DNA of 64,000 nucleotides from Actinotalea sp. JY-7876 (GTDB taxonomy: Bacteria; Actinomycetota; Actinomycetes; Actinomycetales; Cellulomonadaceae), in assembly GCF_014042015.1 (NCBI RefSeq), contig NZ_CP059493.1, forward strand, positions 3,100,001 through 3,164,000. The letters are read 5' to 3'. Position numbers and translations under genes: made by a program. Positions 56,012 to 64,000 of this stretch are shown piece by piece; position 1 is the stretch's first letter; every line of letters begins with the position of its first letter. A model generated the notes under the pieces. That model saw nothing but the letters and a program-made list of their open reading frames with translations, was not told where the DNA came from and did not search any database.

Positions 56012-57139
56012 TCAGGCGGCGAGCGCCTCCTTGAGGCGGACCCGCCCGCTGAAGCGCAGGAGCGAGCGGGCGTAGATCCGCGCGCCGAGGGCGATGACCG
56101 CGACGCACGAGGCCACGAGCAGGGCGAGCGCCGCGAGCGGCTCCCACCAGGCCGCCTCGCCGAGGAACAGGCGGACGGGCATCGCGACCGGCGCGCTGAA
56201 CGGCACGTACGACGCGATCTTCATGACCAGCGCGTTCTCGTTGAAGAACACGATGACGAAGTACGGCGTCATCGTCAGCATCATCACGGGCGTGAGCACC
56301 GGACCGGTGTCCTCGATGCGCGAGACGAGCGAGGCGCTCGCCGCGAACACCGAGGCCAGGAGCACGAAGCCCACGAGGAAGAACACGATGAACCACGCGA
56401 CCGGGCCACCGAGCGCGGAGAGCAGCTCGTCCTGACCGGTGACGACCGCACCGATGATGGCCACGGCGGCGATGGCCGCCGTCTGCCCGAGCGCCAGGGC
56501 GCTGTTGCCCAGGATCTTGCCCGCGAGCAGGGCCCGCGCCGGCACGGTGGACAGCAGGATCTCGACGACCCGCGACTGCTTCTCCTGGACCGTGTTCTGG
56601 GCGATCGTCGAGCCGAAGGTCATCGCCGACATCATGAAGATGGCGCCGAAGGCGAAGGAGACCAGGTAGCGCAGGCCGGTCTCGTCGCCCTCGTCCGCGT
56701 CGAGCAGCTCGACCGACGGCGCGACCGAGAGGCCACCGACGAGGCTCTGCGGTGCGTCGGTCAGCGCGACGACCGTGATGCCGGTCGGGTTCTCCCCCGA
56801 CTCGTCGGGGAGCACGGCCGCGGCGACCTCCTCGGACTCGACCAGCTCGCGTGCCGCGTCCGCGTCGTCCGCCATGACGGGCTCCATGCCGGGCATGGCC
56901 TCGACCACGTCGGCCGTCTGCGCCACGACGGCGACCTGCGTGGCCTCCGCGGTGCGCCCGGACAGGAAGCTGCTGCCGATGACGGCGGCCAGGACGCCGA
57001 GCAGCAGGACCGCGGTCGAGATGAGGAACGACTTGGTCCGCACCTGCGCGAGGATCTCGCGCTCGGCGACCATGAGCGTCGCCGGGACGACGCCCGGGAC
57101 GGCGGGGCGGGGCGGGCGGGTGGGGGCGGGAGTGCTCAT
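56012..57139 (-). CDS. ABC exporter permease, NatB type
   Basis: 375 residues from ATG 57139. A single N-terminal helix (FLISTAVLLLGVLAAVIG) is followed by an extracytoplasmic loop of about 110 residues and then five helices, including SFAFGAIFMMSAMTFG and FIVFFLVGFVLLASVF. QEKQSRVVEILLSTVPARALLAGKILG is the conserved segment of the ABC-2/NatB family. It forms the membrane part of a Na+ or drug efflux pump. It overlaps the ATPase gene by 4 bases. Confidence 0.92.
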   Translation of the reverse strand: MSTPAPTRPPRPAVPGVVPATLMVAEREILAQVRTKSFLISTAVLLLGVLAAVIGSSFLSGRTAEATQVAVVAQTADVVEAMPGMEPVMADDADAARELVESEEVAAAVLPDESGENPTGITVVALTDAPQSLVGGLSVAPSVELLDADEGDETGLRYLVSFAFGAIFMMSAMTFGSTIAQNTVQEKQSRVVEILLSTVPARALLAGKILGNSALALGQTAAIAAVAIIGAVVTGQDELLSALGGPVAWFIVFFLVGFVLLASVFAASASLVSRIEDTGPVLTPVMMLTMTPYFVIVFFNENALVMKIASYVPFSAPVAMPVRLFLGEAAWWEPLAALALLVASCVAVIALGARIYARSLLRFSGRVRLKEALAA

Positions 57140-58095
57140 CGGGCCGGCTCGCTCTCGGTGCGCAGGGTCGGGGTCGCGTCGGCGGCGTCGGGCCCGGCCT
57201 CGGGCTCCGCCTCGTCGCGGACGATGTCGCGGAAGATCTCCGCGAGGGTGGGGCGCACCGGCGTGAACGCGCGCACGGGCGCCTGGTCGAGAGCGGTGCG
57301 CAGCACGCGCTGCGCCGCCTGCTCGTCGGCGTCGAACCGGGCCCAGCCACCGTCGAACTCGACGACGGCGACCCCCGGCTCGGTCCGGAGCCAGCCGAGG
57401 TCCCCGGCCGAGTCGATCTCGTAGCGCGGCTCCGCGAAGGACTCGCGCAGCTCGTCGCGCGGGCCGGCCGCGGCGATCCGGCCGCCGGCGATGACCACGA
57501 CGTCGTCGCACAGCCGCTCGACGACGTCGAGCTGGTGCGAGCTGAACAGCACCGGCACGCCGCGGGCCGCCGTCTCGGCGAGCACGGAGACGACCGTGTC
57601 GACCGCGAGGGGGTCGAGGCCCGAGAAGGGCTCGTCGAGGATGAGGACCTCGGGGTCGTGGACCAGGGCGGCGGCGATCTGGACGCGCTGCTGGTTGCCC
57701 AGCGACAGGTCCTCGAGCGCGTCGTCCGCGCGCGGGCCCAGGTCCAGGCGCTCGAGCAGGTCACGGGCGCGGGCGTCGGCGGTGCGCCGGTCGTAGCCGT
57801 GCAGCCGGGCCAGGTAGGCGAGCTGCTCCGCCGCCTTCATCTTGGGGTAGAGGCCGCGCTCCTCGGGCATGTACCCGAAGTGCCGCCGGGCCTCGTCGCT
57901 GAGCGACGCACCGTCGAGGGTCACCGTGCCGCCGTCGGCCGACAGCACGCCGAGGATGATCCGCATCGTGGTGGTCTTGCCGGCGCCGTTGCCACCGACG
58001 AAACCGGTGAGGCGGCCGCGCTCCACCGCGAAGCCGACGTCGTCGAGCACGAGGCGGTCGCCGAAGGACCGTCGGATGCCGTCCAGCCTGAGCAT
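57136..58095 (-). CDS. ABC exporter ATPase, NatA type
   Basis: 319 residues. Walker A is GGNGAGKTTTMRII, the signature LSLGNQQRVQIAAAL, and Walker B EVLILDEPFSGLDPLA, with switch histidine in LFSSHQLD. The roughly 80-residue C-terminal extension contains the DUF4162 domain typical of NatA-like ATPases (about 225-300). Together with the adjacent permease it powers export. It is 121 bases from the response-regulator gene's stop, separated by hairpins, so is probably a separate transcript from the two-component system, though a functional link is common. Confidence 0.94.
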   Translation of the reverse strand: MLRLDGIRRSFGDRLVLDDVGFAVERGRLTGFVGGNGAGKTTTMRIILGVLSADGGTVTLDGASLSDEARRHFGYMPEERGLYPKMKAAEQLAYLARLHGYDRRTADARARDLLERLDLGPRADDALEDLSLGNQQRVQIAAALVHDPEVLILDEPFSGLDPLAVDTVVSVLAETAARGVPVLFSSHQLDVVERLCDDVVVIAGGRIAAAGPRDELRESFAEPRYEIDSAGDLGWLRTEPGVAVVEFDGGWARFDADEQAAQRVLRTALDQAPVRAFTPVRPTLAEIFRDIVRDEAEPEAGPDAADATPTLRTESEPAR

Positions 58096-58152
58096 GTCTC
58101 CCCCTGGGGGTCACGTCCCGCGGGGCCTCCCCGCGACACGATCAACCGTAGG

Positions 58153-58205
58153 GAGCCGCCGGCTCCGGCGGCTCAGGCGCGGGGCGGAACCTCGGCCTCC
58201 GCCCC
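58153..58205 (-). terminator. Two hairpins after the response regulator
   Basis: GAGCCGCCGG with CCGGCGGCTC (58153-58174) and GGGGCGGA with TCCGCCCC (around 58181-58205) lie between the response-regulator stop (58217) and the ABC ATPase start (58095). They likely end the two-component transcript. Confidence 0.65.
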
Positions 58206-58216
58206 GGGGTGGAGGC

Positions 58217-58897
58217 TCAGCCCCCGACGAGGCCGTGCTCGTAGGCGAACACGACCGCCTGCACGCGGTCGCGCAGCGACAGCTTCATGAGGACGTTGGA
58301 CACGTGCGTCTTGACCGTGGCCCTTCCGAGCACGAGCTCGGCCGCGATCTCGTCGTTCGTCAGCCCGCGGCCCATGAGCACGAGGACCTCGCGCTCGCGC
58401 TCGGTCAGGCCGGCGACCTGGGGCGACGGGCCACGCGTGGCCGCGGGCCCCGCCTCGCGGCGGACCCGCACGGCGCGCGCGATCACCGCCCGCGTCACCT
58501 CCGGCGCGAGGAGGGCGTCGCCCGCGGCGACGGCGCGCACGCCGGCGACGAGCTGCTCGGGTCGGGAGTTCTTGAGCAGGAAGCCCGAGGCCCCCGCCTC
58601 GAGCGCCTCGGCCAGGTAGTCCTCGCGGTGGAAGGTCGTGAGGATGAGCACGCCCGCGTGGACCTCGGGGTCCGCCGTCAGCAGCCGGGTCGCCTCGAGC
58701 CCGTCCATGTCCGGCATCTGCACGTCCATGCAGACGACGTCGGGCCGCAGGGCGCGGGCGAGCTCCACGCCCTCGCGCCCGGTGCCTGCCTCGCCCACCA
58801 CCTCGAGGTCCGGCTGGAGGCCGAGGATCGTGCCGATGCCGGCGCGCACGAGCTCCTGGTCGTCCACGAGCAGGACGCGGAAGGCGGGCCGGCTCAC
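58217..58897 (-). CDS. Two-component response regulator, NarL/LuxR family
   Basis: 226 residues. The receiver domain has the acidic pair FRVLLVDDQELVRAG, phospho-acceptor aspartate in DVVCMDVQMPDMDGLE, and ILTTFHREDYLAEALEAGA with the switch residues. The C-terminal LuxR helix-turn-helix is GLTEREREVLVLMGRGLTND then GRATVKTHVSNVLMKLSLRD. GTG 58897 overlaps the kinase stop by 4 bases, so the pair is coupled. The nearby NatAB-type exporter may be a target, but this is inference. Confidence 0.95.
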   Translation of the reverse strand: MSRPAFRVLLVDDQELVRAGIGTILGLQPDLEVVGEAGTGREGVELARALRPDVVCMDVQMPDMDGLEATRLLTADPEVHAGVLILTTFHREDYLAEALEAGASGFLLKNSRPEQLVAGVRAVAAGDALLAPEVTRAVIARAVRVRREAGPAATRGPSPQVAGLTEREREVLVLMGRGLTNDEIAAELVLGRATVKTHVSNVLMKLSLRDRVQAVVFAYEHGLVGG

Positions 58898-60324
58898 GAG
58901 GCCTCCCGGCCGGTGGACGCGGACGCGGCGTCGAGCGGGATGCGCGCGCGGACGAGGAAGCCGCCGCGGCTGCGCGGGCGGGCGTCGAGGGTCCCGCCGT
59001 CGGCCGCGACGCGCTCACGCATCCCCACCAGGCCGAGGCCGGACGAGGCGACGGGCCCCCGGCGCGTACCGGCGCCGTCGTCGGCCACCTCGAGCTCGAC
59101 GGCGTCGCCCAGGTACCGCAGCCGGACGTCCGCACGCGCGCCGACGCCGCCGTGCTTGCGGGAGTTCGTCAGCGCCTCCTGGGCGATGCGGTAGAGGTTC
59201 AGCGAGACGAGCGGGGGCAGCGGGACGGGGTCGCCGACCACCTGGAACGTCGCGGGCAGGCCGATCTCGCTCGACTGCGCGACGAGGTCCGGGATGCGCT
59301 CGACCGTGAGCGAGCCGACGCTGTCGCGCGCGCCGGGGCCCACGACGGCGACCCCTCCCGAGGTCACGCCCTCCGCGGGCACCTCGCGCAGCGTGCCGAG
59401 CAGGCCCTGGAGCTCGGTGATGGCCTGCCGCGCCGACTCCTCGACGTGCTCGAGGGCGACCGCGGCGCGCGCGGGGTCGGAGGCCTGGAGCGCGCGCGCC
59501 GCGCCGGCCTGGACGCCCATGACGGAGACGTGGTGCGCGACGGCGTCGTGCAGCTCGCGCGCGATGCGCAGCCGCTCGAGCGCGACGGCCTGGCGCTCGA
59601 CCACCCGCCGCTCGAGCTGCAGCAGGCGACCACGGTAGGCCGTGCGCGCCCGGTCGCGCGCCGACGTCCACGAGTGCTCGCCGAACCACACCGCGCCGCC
59701 GAAGTAGAGGACGTTCGTCAGCAGCTGGATGAGCATGTAGGCGACGAACGGCGAGAAGGCGCCGGCCCGGGACAGCCCGGGCAGGGAGTCCGGGTCCGTC
59801 GCGGCGCGGAAGATGCTGTAGACCAGCCAGATCAGCATCGCGGTGACGACCCCGGCGCGGACCACCGCGGCGCGGCGCCGGTCCGCGGTCCACGCCCCGA
59901 CCGTGTAGAGCGCCATGAAGAGCGAGATGTTGAGGAACAGCGTCTCGGGGACGCTCAGCTCCCCCGCGAGGACGAAGGCGGTCGCGACGAGCACGGTGAC
60001 GGCGGCGGGCCACCGGCGGCGCACCGCGAGCGGCAGGGTCCCGAGCGCGAGGCAGAGCACCGACAGCCAGCCCGCCGCCGGCTCGTCGTAGATGCCCGCC
60101 GTGCGCAGCAGCGCCATGCTGAGCACGGAGCCGAGGAAGAGGCAGGCCGCCACGAGCAGGTCCCCGCGCAGCTGCTCGGCCGTCGGCCCCGGTCGCTGCC
60201 AGCCGGCCATGTCGGGGTCGACGGCGGACGGCGCCGGCGGCTCGACGGCCCCGGGCGCGGTCCCGACGGGGCCCAGGACCACGTCGTCGGCAGGTCGGCT
60301 CGCGACGGCCGGGGAGCGTTCCAC
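58894..60324 (-). CDS. Sensor histidine kinase (HisKA_3 type)
   Basis: 476 residues from GTG 60324. TAAGGT at 60332-60337, seven bases upstream, suggests a leaderless transcript. About five transmembrane helices (LLVAACLFLGSVLSMALL through AYMLIQLLTNVLYFGG) form the sensor part. HisKA_3 phospho-acceptor is in LRIARELHDAVAHHVSVMG, and the ATPase domain has YRIAQEALTNSRKHGG (N box) and VADDGAGTRRG then SSGLGLVGMRERV. It senses a membrane or cell-envelope cue and phosphorylates the downstream regulator. Confidence 0.94.
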   Translation of the reverse strand: MERSPAVASRPADDVVLGPVGTAPGAVEPPAPSAVDPDMAGWQRPGPTAEQLRGDLLVAACLFLGSVLSMALLRTAGIYDEPAAGWLSVLCLALGTLPLAVRRRWPAAVTVLVATAFVLAGELSVPETLFLNISLFMALYTVGAWTADRRRAAVVRAGVVTAMLIWLVYSIFRAATDPDSLPGLSRAGAFSPFVAYMLIQLLTNVLYFGGAVWFGEHSWTSARDRARTAYRGRLLQLERRVVERQAVALERLRIARELHDAVAHHVSVMGVQAGAARALQASDPARAAVALEHVEESARQAITELQGLLGTLREVPAEGVTSGGVAVVGPGARDSVGSLTVERIPDLVAQSSEIGLPATFQVVGDPVPLPPLVSLNLYRIAQEALTNSRKHGGVGARADVRLRYLGDAVELEVADDGAGTRRGPVASSGLGLVGMRERVAADGGTLDARPRSRGGFLVRARIPLDAASASTGREAS

Positions 60325-60488
60325 GCGGCCGACCTTAGCCGCCAGGGCGGACGTGACGGACGCCACCCTCAAGCCGCGACGCCGCGCGCCGATGACCTGT
60401 GCGGCGCGCTCGCGCGCCCACCCCGCGGCGCCCACCAGGTCCGCGGGCCGAACCACGCCGGCACACCCCCGCCGGAAGACGGAGCACC

Positions 60489-60830
60489 ATGCACGCCGCC
60501 ACGGAGGCGATCGGGATGATCGCCTCGCTGACCTCGTTCCTGCTGTGGGTCCCCCAGGGCGTCCGCGTGTGGAGAGCACGCCGCAGCACGCACCTCCTGT
60601 CGGGCATCGCCCTGAGCACCCAGGTGATCTCGCTCGCGGGATCGCTGCTGTGGTTCACCTACGCCGTGCTCATCGAGTCGTTCTGGATCGGCGCGCCCCT
60701 GATCGTCAACGGCCCCATCGCCGTCATGACGATCGTCGTGCTCCTGCGCGCCCGTCGTACCGCCGCCGCGACAGCCACCGCGGTCCTCGCGGGGACCGCC
60801 GAGGCGGACGAGGTCGCGCTCGCCGCCTGA
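60489..60830 (+). CDS. PQ-loop (SemiSWEET-like) small membrane transporter
   Basis: 113 residues from ATG 60489 with GGAG upstream. Three hydrophobic helices are present: AIGMIASLTSFLLWVPQ, ALSTQVISLAGSLLWFTYAVL and GAPLIVNGPIAVMTIVVLL. The proline-glutamine pair at 22-23 (LLWVPQGVRVWRAR) and LSGIALSTQ are the SemiSWEET/PQ-loop signature. SemiSWEETs dimerise to form a bidirectional sugar pore. It is divergent from the kinase and lies between sugar loci, consistent with sugar flux; the sugar is unknown. Confidence 0.85.
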   Translation: MHAATEAIGMIASLTSFLLWVPQGVRVWRARRSTHLLSGIALSTQVISLAGSLLWFTYAVLIESFWIGAPLIVNGPIAVMTIVVLLRARRTAAATATAVLAGTAEADEVALAA

Positions 60831-60970
60831 CGCGGTGCGGGTGAGATCTGCCGGGTGACGTTCACCTCGCCGCCCGGCGTGCCGATGACGGGGGCGTGTC
60901 GGCGACGACCCGGAGGAGGGTCTCGCGGCGGTCCCCCGCGCCGCGCGGCCCTCGGCCGGCGCGCCTGCGT

Positions 60971-61010
60971 TCCCGCCGGGTCCCGCCGGGTCCCGCCGGG
61001 TCCCGCCGGG
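60971..61010. repeat. 10-bp tandem repeat, four exact copies, abutting rhaB stop
   Basis: TCCCGCCGGG is repeated four times exactly, ending at the base before the stop codon of the minus-strand rhamnulokinase gene. It would form the first 40 bases of the rhaB 3' region. Each unit is partly self-complementary (CCCG..CGGG), so adjacent units can pair. Confidence 0.92.
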
Positions 61011-62495
61011 TCAGCGCAGGCGCGCCTCGGCCTGCGTCCAGGCGGCGGCGTCGACGTCGCCGGTCGGCTCGTAGCGCGTCAGCTGCTGCCCGCGCGCGCC
61101 CACGGCACGCAGCGCGCGCAGGTCTCCCGCGAGCGCGCCGACGGCGCGCGCCTGGACCAGCACGTTGCCGAGCGCGGCGGCCTCGACGGGGCCCGCCACG
61201 ACGGGCAACCCGGTCGCGTCGGCCGTGAGCCGGCACAGCAGCGCGTTCTGCGAGCCACCACCGACGACGTGGACGACGTCGACCTCGCGACCGGAGAGCG
61301 CCGCCGCCTCCCCGACCGCCCGGCGGTAGGCCAGGGCGAGCGAGTCGACGATGCAGCGCACGACCTCGCCCGGCGTGCCCGGGACCGGCTGGCCGGTGCG
61401 CGCCGCCTGCGCCGCGATGCGGTCGGGCATCCCGCCCGGCGGCAGGAAGACGGCGTCGTCGGCGTCGACGACGGTGCGCAGCGGCTCGGCCGCGGCGGCG
61501 GCCGCCAGGAGCTCGGCGAGGTCCGCGGCGCTCCCGGCGTCGCGCCAGGCGCGCCGGCACTCCTCGAGCAGCCACAGGCCCATGACGTTGCGCAGGTACC
61601 GGACGGTCCCGTCGACGCCGAGCTCGTTGGTGAAGTTGGCGAGCCGGCTCGCCTCCGTGAGCACCGGCGCGTCGAGCTCGAGGCCGACGAGCGACCACGT
61701 GCCGCACGAGACGTACGCGGCGCGCTCCCCCGCGGGCACGCCGACGACGGCCGACGCCGTGTCGTGCGACCCGACCGCGAGCACCGGCAAGGGCTCGGGG
61801 TGACCGATGGCGGCGCGCACGTCGTCGGCGACGTGCCCGATCACCGTGCCCGGCTCGCGCAGCGGCGGCAGCAGCGCGGGGTCGATGCCCAGCCGGGCCG
61901 CGAGGTCCGCGTCCCACGTCCGCGTGCGCACGTCGAGCAGTCCGGTCGTCGACGCGTTGGTCACCTCCGCGCCGCGCGCGCCGGTGGGCCCGGTGAGCCA
62001 CGCGGACAGCAGGTCCGGCACGAGGAGGAGCCCGCGTGCCGCGGCGAGCCGGGCGGTGCCGGCGGCGGCCACGAGCTGGAACACCGTGTTGAACGGCTGC
62101 ACCTGAAGCCCGTTGCGCGCGTAGAGCTCGGCCGCCGGCACGGTGGCGAAGACGCGCTCGGGCACGCCGTCGGTCCGCGCGTCGCGGTAGTGCACCGGAT
62201 TGCCCAGGAGCACGCCGTCGGCGTCGAGGAGCCCGTGGTCCACCGCCCAGCCGTCGATCCCGACCCCGGCGAGCGTCCCGTACCGCCGCGCCGCCTCACG
62301 CAGCCCGGCGAGCACGCCGCGGTGCAGCGCCAGCACGTCCCACTGCAGCGTGCCGTCGACGACGACCGGCTCGTTGGCGAACCGGTGGACCTCGTCGAGC
62401 TCGACACGCTCCTCGCCGGGTGCGCCGAGCACGCGCCCGACGACCACCCGCCCGCTGGACGCGCCGAGGTCGACCGCCGCGAAGGCCCGGCTCAC
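61011..62495 (-). CDS. rhaB: Rhamnulokinase
   Basis: 494 residues from GTG 62495, a FGGY-family kinase. AAVDLGASSGRVVVGRV is the phosphate-binding motif, VGIDGWAVDHGLLDADG and NTVFQLVAA are substrate-binding segments, VGSHDTASAV is the conserved motif with the catalytic aspartate, and VHVVGGGSQNALLCRLTADA the nucleotide-binding C-terminus. It phosphorylates L-rhamnulose at C1. The start overlaps the stop of the aldolase/dehydrogenase by 4 bases, so they are one operon for rhamnose catabolism. Confidence 0.95.
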   Translation of the reverse strand: MSRAFAAVDLGASSGRVVVGRVLGAPGEERVELDEVHRFANEPVVVDGTLQWDVLALHRGVLAGLREAARRYGTLAGVGIDGWAVDHGLLDADGVLLGNPVHYRDARTDGVPERVFATVPAAELYARNGLQVQPFNTVFQLVAAAGTARLAAARGLLLVPDLLSAWLTGPTGARGAEVTNASTTGLLDVRTRTWDADLAARLGIDPALLPPLREPGTVIGHVADDVRAAIGHPEPLPVLAVGSHDTASAVVGVPAGERAAYVSCGTWSLVGLELDAPVLTEASRLANFTNELGVDGTVRYLRNVMGLWLLEECRRAWRDAGSAADLAELLAAAAAAEPLRTVVDADDAVFLPPGGMPDRIAAQAARTGQPVPGTPGEVVRCIVDSLALAYRRAVGEAAALSGREVDVVHVVGGGSQNALLCRLTADATGLPVVAGPVEAAALGNVLVQARAVGALAGDLRALRAVGARGQQLTRYEPTGDVDAAAWTQAEARLR

Positions 62496-64000
62496 CGCAG
62501 GAAGGCGGCGGCCACGCCGGAGTCGACGGGCACGTGCAGGCCCGTCGTCTGCACGAGGTCCGGACCCGTGAGCGCGAAGACGGCCGCGGCCACATGCTCG
62601 GGCAGCACCTCACGCTTGAGCAGCGTGCGCTGCGCGTAGTACTGGCCCAGCTCGTCCTCCGGCACGCCGTAGACGGCCGCGCGCTTGGCGCCCCAGCCGC
62701 CCGCGAAGATGCCCGACCCGCGCACCACGCCGTCGGGGTTCACCCCGTTGACCCGGATGCCGTGCTCGCCCAGCTCGGCCGCGAGCAGCCGCACCTGGTG
62801 CGCCTGGTCGGCCTTGGTCGCGGAGTAGGCGATGTTGTTCGGCCCCGCGAAGAGCGAGTTCTTCGAGGCGATGTAGACGACGTCGCCGCCCATGCGCTGC
62901 GCGATCATCGCCCGCGCCGCCTCGCGCGCCACGAGGAACGAGCCGCGCGCCATGACGTCGTGCTGCAGGTCCCAGTCCGCCGTCGTCGTCTCGAGCAGCG
63001 GCTTGGAGATCGACAGCCCGGCGTTGTTGACGACCAGGTCGACGCCGCCGAACGCGAGCGCCGCCGCGTCCACCATCGCGCGGACGTCGTCCTCGGACGT
63101 CACGTCGGCGCGCACCGCGATCGCGCGGTCGGGGCCGCCGATGCCGGCCGCGACCTCCTGCGCGCGCTCGAGGTCGAGGTCCGCGACGACGACGCAGGCG
63201 CCCTCGGCCGCCAGGCGCTCCGCGATCGCGCGCCCGATGCCCGAGGCGGCACCCGTGACGAGCGCGACCCGCGTCGCGAGCGGCGCGGGCTTCGGCAGGC
63301 GCGCGAGCTTGGCCTCCTCGAGCGCCCAGTACTCGATCCGGAACTTCTCGGCCTCGTCGATCGGCGCGTAGGTGCTGATCGCCTCGGCGCCGCGCATCAC
63401 GTTGATCGCGTTGACGTAGAACTCGCCCGCCACGCGCGCCGTCTGCTTGTCCTTGCCGAACGAGAACATCCCGACGCCGGGCACGAGCACGATGGCCGGG
63501 TCCGCGCCGCGCATCGCGGGGCTGTCGGGCGTCGCGTGGCGCTCGTAGTAGGCGGCGTAGTCGGCGCGGTAGGCCTCGTGCAGCTCGCGCAGCCGCGCGA
63601 CGACGTCGTCCAGCGGCGCGTCGGCCGGCAGGTCGACGACCAGCGGCTTGACCTTGGTCCGCAGGAAGTGGTCCGGGCACGACGTGCCGAGCTCGGCGAG
63701 CGTCGGCGCCTTCTCGCGTGCCAGGAAGTCCAGGACGACGTCGTCGTCGGTGACGTGCCCCACCTGCGGCCGGTCGGTGCTGGCCAGGCCGCGGATCGTG
63801 GGCGCGAGCGCCGCGGCGCGCGCACGCCGCTCGGCCGCCGGCAGGGCCTCGCGGCCCGGCACGACGGCGCCGAACGGGTGCTCGCCCAGCGCCTGCGTGC
63901 GCTCGGCGATGAAGCGCTCCGCGGTCCGGATGATCTCGAGCGAGCGCTGCTCCGCCTCGTCGGACGTGTCGCCCCACGCGGTGATCCCGTGCCCGCCGAG
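62492..64000 (-). CDS. Bifunctional rhamnulose-1-phosphate aldolase/short-chain dehydrogenase (5' end outside window)
   Basis: The frame is open from 64000 to the stop at 62492, giving 502 residues without the start codon. At the edge, LGGHGITAWGDTSDEAEQRS is the end of a class II aldolase domain with a metal-binding histidine. After a linker come an SDR domain with VALVTGAASGIGRAIAERL, VVNNAGLSISK, YIASKNSLFAGPNNIAYSATK (Ser and Tyr-x-x-x-Lys), and VPVDSGVAAAFLR at the end. Such fusions (RhaD/RhaAD-like) cleave L-rhamnulose 1-phosphate to dihydroxyacetone phosphate and L-lactaldehyde, then oxidise the lactaldehyde. It is upstream of and coupled to rhaB. Confidence 0.94.
   Translation of the reverse strand, partial: LGGHGITAWGDTSDEAEQRSLEIIRTAERFIAERTQALGEHPFGAVVPGREALPAAERRARAAALAPTIRGLASTDRPQVGHVTDDDVVLDFLAREKAPTLAELGTSCPDHFLRTKVKPLVVDLPADAPLDDVVARLRELHEAYRADYAAYYERHATPDSPAMRGADPAIVLVPGVGMFSFGKDKQTARVAGEFYVNAINVMRGAEAISTYAPIDEAEKFRIEYWALEEAKLARLPKPAPLATRVALVTGAASGIGRAIAERLAAEGACVVVADLDLERAQEVAAGIGGPDRAIAVRADVTSEDDVRAMVDAAALAFGGVDLVVNNAGLSISKPLLETTTADWDLQHDVMARGSFLVAREAARAMIAQRMGGDVVYIASKNSLFAGPNNIAYSATKADQAHQVRLLAAELGEHGIRVNGVNPDGVVRGSGIFAGGWGAKRAAVYGVPEDELGQYYAQRTLLKREVLPEHVAAAVFALTGPDLVQTTGLHVPVDSGVAAAFLR

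Overview
The window is about 64 kb of very GC-rich DNA with GTG/ATG starts, many 4-base stop/start overlaps, apparently leaderless promoters, DUF222-HNH and SigE-family genes. These traits point to a high-GC actinobacterium. The density of plant-polysaccharide sugar genes suggests a Cellulomonas-like soil or litter organism; that placement is inference. I see no rRNA, tRNA, CRISPR array, transposase or replication origin. Both ends cut through genes.

Left third (1-17.7 kb): the tail of a DUF4862 gene coupled to a beta-hydroxyacid dehydrogenase, then nhaA, a LacI regulator, and a TPM-domain protein with a serine/arginine tail. Next is a compact four-gene operon (6188-9270): a membrane-anchored repeat protein, an amidoligase, a SigE-family sigma factor, and a second membrane protein carrying the same repeat. 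This is the best candidate for an undescribed system. A methyl-accepting chemotaxis protein follows. A lower-GC patch (about 11.4-13.2 kb) carries a lone TIR-domain gene. Then come an acetyltransferase/TetR/MFS operon with a clear operator, and a DUF222-HNH gene with a LexA (SOS) box on its promoter.

Middle (17.5-41.4 kb): a sugar-catabolic region. Two ABC permeases, a solute-binding lipoprotein and an oxidoreductase lie on the minus strand. Divergent to them is a Gfo/Idh/MocA-DUF6807-altronate dehydratase operon with two LacI-type palindromes in the shared promoter. Glucuronate isomerase (uxaC), a LacI regulator and a fructuronate/mannitol dehydrogenase give most of a hexuronate route to 2-keto-3-deoxygluconate. 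An oxidoreductase/sugar-isomerase pair, endonuclease IV, a TetR regulator, a small membrane protein, a deazaflavin-type reductase, and an SDR/FAD-oxidoreductase/GDSL-hydrolase operon follow.

Right third (41.7-64 kb): a 57-residue small gene, recQ, an AEC transporter, and a second sugar island. The latter has a paralogous binding-protein/oxidoreductase pair, a cytosolic six-hairpin-type glycosidase and a third binding protein. It is followed by an ECF sigma/YCII pair, a LacI regulator with a cytosolic GH5 glycosidase, a NatAB-type ABC exporter, a two-component system, a PQ-loop (SemiSWEET-like) protein and rhamnose catabolic genes (rhaB and a bifunctional aldolase/dehydrogenase running off the edge). 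Taken together, the genes fit import of plant oligosaccharides followed by intracellular cleavage and uronate/rhamnose breakdown under several LacI-type regulators. Many intergenic gaps hold long perfect hairpins or short tandem repeats.
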